A stretch of 64,000 nucleotides of DNA from RGIG4097 sp964550635 (GTDB taxonomy: Bacteria > Bacillota > Clostridia > Christensenellales > CAG-917): assembly GCA_964550635.1 (NCBI GenBank), contig CAZJZV010000002.1, positions 1-64,000 of the forward strand, in the 5' to 3' direction. This document shows positions 16,776 to 24,154 of this stretch, in pieces; position 1 is the stretch's first letter; the number at the start of each line of letters is the position of its first letter. The notes under the pieces were generated by a model that saw nothing but the letters and a program-made list of their open reading frames with translations, searched no databases and was not told the origin of the DNA. The position numbers and the translations under genes are program-made.

Positions 16776-18303
16776 ATTCTACGACGGACTTGATGAATTT
16801 GTCGAAAGCGTTTTTGCCCTGTTCGTCGGACTTGAACACCGCGGTGCAATCAAGGATTTTTTCGCAAGTCGTGTTGATATAGTCGGTGATTGCCTCTTCC
16901 GCTTTTGCCTCTGACAATGAAGTCCCGCAAGAAGATGCGATTTGCGCTATCATTCCGAAATGCTTGTGCAGGGGGTGAGTTTCGTTTGCGAGTTCCGCAA
17001 AGTTCAGGGGAGTCGCTCCTGTGAAGTAACCGCGCATATTTTCGCTTTCCGCTTGCAGTCTTCCGGGAAGAATGAAGAGCCCCATCGCTTCGATTATGCC
17101 GATAGACTCTTTCTTGATATTGTGCATATCTTCGGTCGGGTGGAAGATGCCGTAGGGGTGTTTCTCGTCGGTGCGGTTGTTGCGCAGAATGAGAATGATC
17201 GCATATTCCCCTTCGTCGTTGAGATACGCAATGGGGGTGACGGTGTTGTGTTGAGCGTTGGTTTTTGCGATGACGTTCACGCTTTCGTCGGAGTAGTTGT
17301 CCCACGCGGAGCGGAATGCTTCCGCCGCTTTCACCACGCTTTCGCGATGTTTGCCTTCAATGCGGACGACGGAGTTATACCAGTCCACTATCGACACCGT
17401 AACTTCGGGATGACCTGCCATAAGGTAGTGTTTTCTTGCGGGACGACTGAACACGGGCAGGACTTTTCTTCCGCCTTGGTAGTGGTCGTGCGCAAGCACG
17501 GATCCGCCGACGATAGGAAGGGGCGCGTTCGAGCCGATGAAGTATTCGGGGAAAAGGTCGACAAAGTCGAGCATTCTTCTGAAAGCGGATTCGTCGAGTT
17601 TCATAGGACGGTGTTCTGCGGAAATTGCGATGACGTGTTCTTCAAAATATTCGTAGGGGGAGAATTGCATAAACCAATCTTCGCCGTCGAGTTCGATAGG
17701 AATGGTGCGGATATGTTGTCTTGCGGGTTGTCCCGCGTTCCCGTAGAAACCGAGATTTTCCGCACAAAGTACGCACTTGGGGTATCCCGTTTTCGCATTT
17801 TTGGCACGTTCGACTTCTTCGGGAGTCTTTTCGGGTTTTGCAAGGTTTATCGTGACGACGATATCCCCTCTTTCCGCATTATGCACCCACTTGACATTTT
17901 TATCAAGGTCGGGACGGCGGAGATAAGTGGAGTTTTCTTCGAGTTTTTGGAGCCATTTCGCCGCATCCGCACTGCTCGTGTACGACGCTATCGCATCGAA
18001 ACGCTCGACGACTGCGGACGGCATAGGCATAAGCGCGCCCATAACTCTGCCTTCAAACAGAAGTCTTTCGTGTTCTTCGTAGATTTTCTTCCTGACCGCA
18101 AAGGAAAACAGGGAGTCGAGAGTGGAATAAAGGTCGTAGGTGCCTATATCGTCGAGAAAAGGCTCGGAAAGTGCGAACGTATTGAGAAGAGAATTCTCAA
18201 CGTATACCGCGTCATAGCCGTCGAGTTCGAGATTTTTGCATGCGTAATCGATGAGGCGCCTTACGTCTCGTCTTGCGATTTCTTCATAAGATCTTCTGGG
18301 CAT
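16774..18303 (-). CDS. galT: UDP-glucose--hexose-1-phosphate uridylyltransferase, Firmicutes type
   Basis: Leloir-pathway enzyme that swaps galactose-1-phosphate for glucose-1-phosphate on UDP. The 509 aa match the long GalT2 family found in Firmicutes. The active-site region reads GSVLAHDHYQGGRK (HxHxQ-like), and conserved RHIRTIPIELDGEDWFMQFSPY-type sequence lies upstream. It is transcribed divergently from galK across a 102-bp gap, so galactose catabolism is split over two transcripts. GGAGG-like sequence (rc of TCCTCC) precedes ATG 18303. Confidence 0.95.
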   Translation of the reverse strand: MPRRSYEEIARRDVRRLIDYACKNLELDGYDAVYVENSLLNTFALSEPFLDDIGTYDLYSTLDSLFSFAVRKKIYEEHERLLFEGRVMGALMPMPSAVVERFDAIASYTSSADAAKWLQKLEENSTYLRRPDLDKNVKWVHNAERGDIVVTINLAKPEKTPEEVERAKNAKTGYPKCVLCAENLGFYGNAGQPARQHIRTIPIELDGEDWFMQFSPYEYFEEHVIAISAEHRPMKLDESAFRRMLDFVDLFPEYFIGSNAPLPIVGGSVLAHDHYQGGRKVLPVFSRPARKHYLMAGHPEVTVSIVDWYNSVVRIEGKHRESVVKAAEAFRSAWDNYSDESVNVIAKTNAQHNTVTPIAYLNDEGEYAIILILRNNRTDEKHPYGIFHPTEDMHNIKKESIGIIEAMGLFILPGRLQAESENMRGYFTGATPLNFAELANETHPLHKHFGMIAQIASSCGTSLSEAKAEEAITDYINTTCEKILDCTAVFKSDEQGKNAFDKFIKSVVE

Positions 18304-18335
18304 AAATCCTCCAAATACCCTAATTGCTTTTTATG

Positions 18336-18364
18336 TTGCAAAAGGGAATGGCGTGTGCTAAAAT
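18336..18364 (+). promoter_or_regulatory. Promoter of galK-lgt-pncB
   Basis: TTGCAA (18336-18341), 17-nt spacer, TAAAAT (18359-18364) within the galT-galK intergenic region. Confidence 0.7.
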
Positions 18365-18405
18365 ATAGAATAACCTTATTATATAGCATAAAGAGGATAA
18401 AATCA

Positions 18406-19659
18406 ATGTCTTTACAAAACATTTTTGACGACGAATCTTTGGACGGGAAGTTTCAGGACTTCTACGGCGAGAAAAACCCCGTGCAACGCGATATGTTCCG
18501 CGAAGTCTACCGTCTGCACGTGAAGGAAACCGGGAAAGAACCCGAAGCGTTCTACACGTCACCGGGGCGTATCGAAATCGTCGGAAATCACACCGACCAC
18601 AACGCAGGAAAAGTGTTGTGCGCATCCATAAGTCTTGACACTTTGGGAGCGGTTTCAAAAAGGGACGACGGCATCATCGTCGTCAAGTCCAAAGGTTATC
18701 CGCCTCTCAAAGTCAGCGTTGACGACGTGGAATTCAGAATGAGCGAATTCGGTTCGTCGTCCGCACTCATCAGGGGTATCGTGGACTACTATCGTCGCGC
18801 GGGAAAGAAGGTCGGCGGATTCAACGCCTACACCGTATCTAACGTGCCGAAGGGTAGCGGTGTTTCGTCGTCGAGTGCGTTCGAGTTGTTGATTGCGGAA
18901 ATTCTCAACGTCGTCTACAACGACGGAAAAATCGACGCGGTGTTCAAAGCGAAAGCGTCGCAATATGCGGAGAGCGTATTTTTCGGAAAGCCCTGCGGAC
19001 TTATGGACCAAAGCGCAATCGCACTGGGCGGAGTGAATATGATTGATTTCCGTTCCTTTGAAAATCCCGTCATCGAAAGCACGAAATGGGATCTCGATCT
19101 TGACGTCTACGTCATCGCGACGGGTGGCGATCACTGCGACTTGACGGACGACTATGCGGCAATTCCCGCGGAGATGAAATCGGTGGCGGAAGCGCTTGGA
19201 GGAAAGGTGCTACGCGACGTCGCCCCCGAAAAATTCTATGCGGAAAAAGACTCTCTCAAAGGCAAAGTCAGCGACAGAGCGATACTTCGCGCGGAACATT
19301 ATTATGAGGAAAATCTGCGTGTCGAAAAGGCGTTCGACGCCGTCAAAAATGGGGACGAAAAAGCCTTTCTCGAAGCGGTCAACGAAAGCGGATTGTCTTC
19401 AAAATTCAAGCTTCAAAACCTTCATTCGCCGAAGAGTGCGGGACGTGAAATCGAAGACGCACTTGACAAAGTCGGTGAAATCGACGGCGTCGTCGGCAAG
19501 CGCGTACACGGCGGTGGTTTTGCAGGGACGATACTCGTATTCGTCAAAAAAGGCAGTTCATCTTGCGTAAACGAACAGTTAAAACGCATTTTCAAGCAAC
19601 AAAACGTTTTCAAACTCAACGTTCGTCCCGTCGGCGCAACGAAATTTTTAGGAGATTAG
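18406..19659 (+). CDS. galK: Galactokinase
   Basis: GHMP kinase that phosphorylates galactose. True start is ATG 18406, with AAGAGGAT upstream; the frame runs open far upstream only because it lies antisense to galT. This gives 417 aa. Motifs: galactokinase signature GRIEIVGNHTDHNAG (54-68, where GEHTDYN is usual), the ATP motif PKGSGVSSSSAFE, and the C-terminal GGGFAGTILVF. The two changes in the signature (E to N, Y to H) are conservative enough to keep the assignment, but substrate range could differ. Starts an operon with lgt (1-nt gap). Confidence 0.93.
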   Translation: MSLQNIFDDESLDGKFQDFYGEKNPVQRDMFREVYRLHVKETGKEPEAFYTSPGRIEIVGNHTDHNAGKVLCASISLDTLGAVSKRDDGIIVVKSKGYPPLKVSVDDVEFRMSEFGSSSALIRGIVDYYRRAGKKVGGFNAYTVSNVPKGSGVSSSSAFELLIAEILNVVYNDGKIDAVFKAKASQYAESVFFGKPCGLMDQSAIALGGVNMIDFRSFENPVIESTKWDLDLDVYVIATGGDHCDLTDDYAAIPAEMKSVAEALGGKVLRDVAPEKFYAEKDSLKGKVSDRAILRAEHYYEENLRVEKAFDAVKNGDEKAFLEAVNESGLSSKFKLQNLHSPKSAGREIEDALDKVGEIDGVVGKRVHGGGFAGTILVFVKKGSSSCVNEQLKRIFKQQNVFKLNVRPVGATKFLGD

Positions 19660-19660
19660 T

Positions 19661-20728
19661 ATGGAGATTTTGCTTTCTATGGACAGAGTCGCTTTCACTA
19701 TCGGAAGCCTATCCGTTTATTGGTACGCGTTGTTCATCGTGTGCGGTATGGTGCTTGGTCTTGCCTACCTTATGTGGCAGGGCAAGAGAATCAATCTCAC
19801 CGCAGACGACGGCATTGAATTTTTCCTTTGGGTTGTTCCTATCGCGGTCGTATGCGCAAGACTTCTATACGTCATCGTACGCCCCGAAGAATACTTCTCG
19901 GCGGAAGCGTGGAGTGAAGATTCGACCGAAGCGTTTTTGCACGTGGTTGCGGTGCGCGACGGCGGACTCACCATAATCGGCGGTATACTCGGCGGTTTTG
20001 CGGGGCTTTGCGTGTTTGCGTATCGCATGCGCAAAAAAGCGAATTTCGGACAAGTGCTCGACCTTATCGTCGTCCCCCTTTTCATCGGACAGATTATCGG
20101 CAGACTCGGCAACTTCGTCAATCAAGAAGCGTTCGGCAAACCCTCGTCCGTTTTGGGCATCCCCGAATTTTTCCCGTTTTCCGTCTATATCGACCACCCG
20201 AGCGGTGTCGAAGCGGAATTTGCGGATATAGTCTACGACAACGTCCCCGGCTACTTCGCCGCGACTTTCTTCTACGAAATGGTGTGGAATACGATTGGCG
20301 CGGTGTTCTGTTTCTGCGTATGGCGTAAGAATAAAAAGTACCCCGGATTGCTCGGCATTTTTTACTTCTTCTGGTATTTCCTCGGCAGACTCTGGCTTGA
20401 ACAACTCCGCATAGACGCAGTGCCTATCACGACGGTTGCATGTGCGGTTATGTTCCCCGTCGCTCTCGCGCTCGGAGTGCTTTACATTCTCACGAAAGAC
20501 AACGTCGTCGCATTCAGAAAGGTCAACAATGCGTTTGTCGGCGGTACGCTCGAGAGCGAAACTTTCACCGCTATGGAAGTCAAACACTATCTCTTCGCGG
20601 TCAACTTCTTGAAAAAGAGCGGTATGATTGCTTGGAAACTCTACAAGGTGGACAGCATAACCGTCGCGGACGAGAATATTCTCAAAACCCGTATAGCGAA
20701 AAAAGAAAAAACAAAGGCTACAGTTTAG
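19661..20728 (+). CDS. lgt: Prolipoprotein diacylglyceryl transferase
   Basis: Membrane enzyme that transfers diacylglycerol from phosphatidylglycerol to the lipobox cysteine of prolipoproteins, so it serves the lipoproteins in this window. 355 aa with about seven helices and the Lgt signature GRLGNFVNQEAFGKPS. The segment GGLTIIGGILGG has Ile where many Lgt proteins have His; other Firmicutes vary there too. About 80 extra residues after the last helix, ending in Lys/Thr, are beyond the usual length. AGGAGATTAGT precedes ATG 19661; it follows galK without a gap. Confidence 0.95.
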   Translation: MEILLSMDRVAFTIGSLSVYWYALFIVCGMVLGLAYLMWQGKRINLTADDGIEFFLWVVPIAVVCARLLYVIVRPEEYFSAEAWSEDSTEAFLHVVAVRDGGLTIIGGILGGFAGLCVFAYRMRKKANFGQVLDLIVVPLFIGQIIGRLGNFVNQEAFGKPSSVLGIPEFFPFSVYIDHPSGVEAEFADIVYDNVPGYFAATFFYEMVWNTIGAVFCFCVWRKNKKYPGLLGIFYFFWYFLGRLWLEQLRIDAVPITTVACAVMFPVALALGVLYILTKDNVVAFRKVNNAFVGGTLESETFTAMEVKHYLFAVNFLKKSGMIAWKLYKVDSITVADENILKTRIAKKEKTKATV

Positions 20729-20749
20729 CCTATATCATAAGGAATAATC

Positions 20750-22174
20750 ATGGCAGAAAGAAATCTAACTTTGCTCACAGACCTTTATCAACTCACGATG
20801 ATAAACGGTTATATGCAATGCGGTACGGAATCGAAACGTGCGGCATTCGACCTGTTTTACCGCGGAACGAACGGCTATTCTTACGCAATAGCGGCGGGAC
20901 TCGATCAAGCGATCGACTATATCCAAAATCTGCATTTCGACGAAGACGACCTTGAATATCTCGACTCTCTCGGCATTTTCCCGAAAGACTTTCTCGATAA
21001 ACTCCGCAACTTCCGCTTCACCGGGGATATAAAGGCGGTGCCCGAAGGAACTATGGTTTTCCCGTATGAACCGATTTTGACGGTGAACGCACCTATGTTC
21101 GAGGCGCAACTCGTCGAAACCGCTCTTCTGACTTTCATCAATCACCAAACCTTGATTGCTACGACCGCTTCGAGATTGTGCGAATGCACCAAGTCCGCCA
21201 TATCCGAATTCGGACTCCGTCGCGCGCAAGGACCGGATGCGGGTATCTACGGCGCAAGAGCCGCGTATATCGGCGGTTGTAGATCGACTTCCAACGTGTT
21301 GTCCGGCAAAATGTTCGGCATCGAAGTCAAAGGCACCCACTCTCACAGTTGGGTTATGTCTTTCCCGACGGAGTATGATGCATTCGCGGCGTACGCAAAG
21401 ATTTACCCCGACAGTTGTCTTCTTCTCGTGGACACCTACGACACTCTCAAAAGCGGTATACCCAACGCAATCCGCGTGTTCAACAAACTGAAAGCGGAAG
21501 GGCATAAACCGCTCGGTATCCGACTTGACAGCGGTGACCTTGCATATCTCAGTCGCAAGGCGCGCAAGATGCTTGACGACGCGGGTTTCCCCGAAGCGAA
21601 AATCTTCGTATCCAACGATATTGACGAAAACGTATTGCTTGCATTGCAGGCGCAGGACGCAAAAATCGACGTGTACGGAATTGGCACGAAACTCATCACT
21701 TCCTACAACAACGCCGCTCTCGGCGGAGTGTATAAACTCTGCGCAATCGAGGACGAGAAAGGGGAGATGGTGCCCAAAATCAAAATCAGCAATACCCACG
21801 AAAAAACCACCAATCCCGGACTCAAAAAAGTGGTCAGAGTGTACGTTGACGGTATGGCGGCGGCGGATCTTATCTGTCTCAAAGACGACGAATTCGACAC
21901 GTCAAAACCGCTCACCGTTTTCCACCCCGAACAGACTTGGAAGAAAACCACTTTCACAAACTACGAAATCAAAGAACTTATGGTGGATGTTTTCAAGGAC
22001 GGCAAACTCGTCTACGACAGACCTACGCTATCCCAAATCGGCGAATTTGCGGACGCAAGCAAGGCGGAGTTTTTCCCCGAATACCGCAGAGTCGTCAACA
22101 CGCAGGACTACAAAGTGGACTTGTCCGAAAACCTTTGGAAACTCAAAAACACTCTCCTTGGCGGTAGGAATTGA
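20750..22174 (+). CDS. pncB: Nicotinate phosphoribosyltransferase
   Basis: NAD salvage enzyme that joins nicotinate and PRPP using ATP. The 474-aa sequence opens LLTDLYQLTMINGYMQCG, typical of the family. It contains GTHSHSWVMSFPTEYDAF and the phosphoribosyl-binding GIRLDSGDLAYLS. Length fits the long bacterial form. AAGGAA precedes ATG 20750, 21 bp after lgt; likely third gene of the galK-lgt-pncB transcript. Confidence 0.96.
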   Translation: MAERNLTLLTDLYQLTMINGYMQCGTESKRAAFDLFYRGTNGYSYAIAAGLDQAIDYIQNLHFDEDDLEYLDSLGIFPKDFLDKLRNFRFTGDIKAVPEGTMVFPYEPILTVNAPMFEAQLVETALLTFINHQTLIATTASRLCECTKSAISEFGLRRAQGPDAGIYGARAAYIGGCRSTSNVLSGKMFGIEVKGTHSHSWVMSFPTEYDAFAAYAKIYPDSCLLLVDTYDTLKSGIPNAIRVFNKLKAEGHKPLGIRLDSGDLAYLSRKARKMLDDAGFPEAKIFVSNDIDENVLLALQAQDAKIDVYGIGTKLITSYNNAALGGVYKLCAIEDEKGEMVPKIKISNTHEKTTNPGLKKVVRVYVDGMAAADLICLKDDEFDTSKPLTVFHPEQTWKKTTFTNYEIKELMVDVFKDGKLVYDRPTLSQIGEFADASKAEFFPEYRRVVNTQDYKVDLSENLWKLKNTLLGGRN

Positions 22175-22224
22175 CTTGATATGATAGAATAAGACAAAAT
22201 ACCGCATAGGACGGAAATTCTTTT

Positions 22225-22262
22225 ATGCTCCTTCGACTCATAATTGAAGGAGCATTTTATTT
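22225..22262 (+). terminator. Terminator after pncB
   Basis: TGCTCCTTC/GAAGGAGCA hairpin followed by TTTTATTTTC, just ahead of the next gene. Confidence 0.75.
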
Positions 22263-22274
22263 TCGAGGTGTCCT

Positions 22275-22928
22275 ATGAAAAAGAACAAATCCACGCGGTT
22301 CAAGTTGAAAAGACGGGGTTACGACGTCGACGAAGTGGAAAAATATCTGTCCGCCACGAACGCAGAGTTTGAGAAGTCGGGGAAAGAGCAACGCGAACGA
22401 ATTGCCGAACTCTCCGAAAAAATCAACGAATTGACGAGAATTGTTATTGATTATCGCGCGCGCGAAGAAAGCATATCCTCCGCATTTGTCGCCGCAAATG
22501 AAAAGGCGGAAAAACTGACCGCAGATATTAGACTCCGCTACGGTATGGAACTTGAACGACTTCGACTTTTCAAAGAGAAGTGGACGGGCGTTTATCGCGA
22601 ACTCAAAGAAAGATACCGCTTCGATAAAGACGCTCTCAATATGGAAAGCGTAGCGGTGCAAACGAAACTCGAAATTGAAAGAGTGCTTGCACGTGAATTT
22701 TCTTTGTCAAAGGGTGAAGACGAAGGTGAAGTCGAAACGCAATTCCATTCGGAAAGCGAACGCTTGGCAAAATCCGACGTTGCCGTCGAAGACCTGAAAA
22801 ACAAACTCCTATCCGCAAGCAAACGCAAAGAAGAACAAGGCGCGGCATTCTCTCTCGAAGAAGCAACACACCCAACCGAAACACTCGAAGAACTCTGCGC
22901 CTACTTCGGCTTAGTTGGAAAAAATTGA
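22275..22928 (+). CDS. DivIVA-like coiled-coil protein
   Basis: 217 aa. The N-terminus carries a DivIVA/GpsB-type motif (FKLKRRGYDVDEVEKYLSAT), followed by long coiled-coil helices rich in Glu, Arg and Lys (about 30-130). DivIVA-domain proteins bind curved membranes at septa and poles and organise cell-wall machinery. The usual hydrophobic membrane-contact residues before the motif are replaced by a basic stretch (KKNKSTRFKLKRR). GAGGTG lies upstream of ATG 22275. The C-terminal part is not recognised. Its partner proteins cannot be deduced from the neighbours. Confidence 0.7.
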   Translation: MKKNKSTRFKLKRRGYDVDEVEKYLSATNAEFEKSGKEQRERIAELSEKINELTRIVIDYRAREESISSAFVAANEKAEKLTADIRLRYGMELERLRLFKEKWTGVYRELKERYRFDKDALNMESVAVQTKLEIERVLAREFSLSKGEDEGEVETQFHSESERLAKSDVAVEDLKNKLLSASKRKEEQGAAFSLEEATHPTETLEELCAYFGLVGKN

Positions 22929-22964
22929 TTTAGTGGTGCCGTATGACAGGATATTATAACTAAA

Positions 22965-23086
22965 ATCCACAATATGCGGGCGGTGTTGCAGAAAAAGCAA
23001 CCGTCGCCCGCATATATCATGCTTGCAAGCAAGTTATCATATTGCGTTAGCAATATATCATATGCGACAGAGTCGCATATATCATT
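22965..23086 (-). repeat. Hairpin-array element, copy C
   Basis: Read on the minus strand it follows the terminator of the 23121 lipoprotein gene: AATGATAT, palindromes separated by ATGATAT boxes, terminal stem GCGGGCG/CGCCCGC, end ATATTGTGGAT. Its terminal stem differs in sequence from copies A, B and D yet stays fully paired. Confidence 0.85.
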
Positions 23087-23120
23087 AAAAAAGGCACTGC
23101 ATTTTACAGTGCCTTTTTTC
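23087..23120 (-). terminator. Terminator of the 23121 lipoprotein gene (joined to hairpin element C)
   Basis: AAAAAAGGCACTG/AGTGCCTTTTTT-type hairpin directly at the stop codon; T-run on both strands. Confidence 0.85.
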
Positions 23121-23981
23121 TCATTCTGTGAACGTTGCCGATTTTAGCGTGTAGGTGACTTCGCCGTCGGCGGTGGGTTCTACGATTTTGATAAGTGCTT
23201 TCTTGGGTTTGTAGTCGACTGCGCCGTCTCCGTCGGTGTCGAGTTCAAGGGGAGAGGTCGCATAGTATAAACGTTGTTTCTTGCCGTCAACCTTGGTGGA
23301 GCGGGAGATAGTCACGTTGTAGCAGTCGATTTCGCCGTCCTTTACGGGAGCGGTGATTTTCTCGGTGGAAGCACAGGATGCAGTCAAACTGACCGCGCCG
23401 ATTTCGTTTGCCACTACGGGGACTTTGAAGGAGAAAGAGAAACCCGTGGACATCGTGCTTACACTGCGGAGCACTTGATGAAATTCGTTGTTGTCGTAGT
23501 AGGGTGCGGAAAGGCCGATGCTACCTTGTTTGTTTTCGCCGGCGACAACACCCGAATAGTTGAAAGTCGAGCCGTCGTAAGTGCCGTTGATTTCAAGGTT
23601 GGTTTCGGGAGATGCGGGGTTGACTTGCTTGCGGTAGCTCGCAACGGGGACGAGGAAAGTGTTGCCGTCCACGCGTTTGAAGAAGCAAGAGGTGTCGTAT
23701 TGCGCTCCCGCGATAGTGAGTTTGCCGGTGACGAGATAGCCTTTGCCGGGGTTTTTGAGAGTGGTTGCGCCGACGGTGACGTCCCCTTCGCCATACCATT
23801 TGATAGCGACGGAGTATTCGCCGACGTTGGTGCCGTCGTTTACGTCGTAGACGTAACTCTCGTAGTCGTACCAAATATCTTCAAGTTGACCTTGGGTGGT
23901 TGCGTTGTTGCAAGCGACCGCGGACACTGCGAAGAGTGCTACGAACAATATTGAAACTAATGTGAGAATGACTTTTTTCAT
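23121..23981 (-). CDS. Hypothetical lipoprotein
   Basis: 286 aa, function unknown. Lipoprotein signal with lipobox ending AVAC (Cys 24), then Asn/Thr linker. The mature domain looks beta-rich, with repeated Gly/Thr/Val strands and a Gly-Asp loop (ELDTDGDGAVDYKPKKAL) that resembles a calcium-binding dockerin-like DxDxDG loop. ATG 23981 lies only 9 nt after the -10 box and lacks a ribosome site, so the message is nearly leaderless. Stands alone; terminator and hairpin element C follow. Confidence 0.72.
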   Translation of the reverse strand: MKKVILTLVSILFVALFAVSAVACNNATTQGQLEDIWYDYESYVYDVNDGTNVGEYSVAIKWYGEGDVTVGATTLKNPGKGYLVTGKLTIAGAQYDTSCFFKRVDGNTFLVPVASYRKQVNPASPETNLEINGTYDGSTFNYSGVVAGENKQGSIGLSAPYYDNNEFHQVLRSVSTMSTGFSFSFKVPVVANEIGAVSLTASCASTEKITAPVKDGEIDCYNVTISRSTKVDGKKQRLYYATSPLELDTDGDGAVDYKPKKALIKIVEPTADGEVTYTLKSATFTE

Positions 23982-23990
23982 AATGGAAAT

Positions 23991-24019
23991 ATTATAACCT
24001 CAAAAAAACTTTTAGACAA
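23991..24019 (-). promoter_or_regulatory. Promoter of the 23981 lipoprotein gene
   Basis: Minus strand TTGTCT (24019-24014), 17-nt spacer, TATAAT (23996-23991), 9 nt before the ATG. Confidence 0.65.
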
Positions 24020-24073
24020 GTATTTTTGCGCGCGCAGGAAAAATTCGTGTGGATTGGGCGGCGATTTCGGGGG

Positions 24074-24109
24074 TTAATTTATTTTTTTATTAATCAAAAA
24101 ATAAATTAA
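24074..24109. promoter_or_regulatory. Perfect 14-bp inverted repeat upstream of addB
   Basis: TTAATTTATTTTTT and AAAAAATAAATTAA separated by 8 nt, ending 10 nt before the addB -35 box. No T-run follows, so an operator or bent-DNA site is likelier than a terminator. Confidence 0.45.
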
Positions 24110-24119
24110 TCAAAACCTA

Positions 24120-24148
24120 TTGAATTTTAACCTTGAAATTGCTAAAAT
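24120..24148 (+). promoter_or_regulatory. Promoter of addB-addA, predicted leaderless
   Basis: TTGAAT (24120-24125), 17-nt spacer, TAAAAT (24143-24148). ATG 24155 begins 6 nt later without a Shine-Dalgarno. Confidence 0.75.
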
Positions 24149-24154
24149 ATAGGC

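Noticed and set aside
16942..18405. Extension of the galK frame far upstream, giving a 905-aa protein
   Set aside because: The extra part is antisense to galT; the true galK start at 18406 has a promoter and ribosome site.
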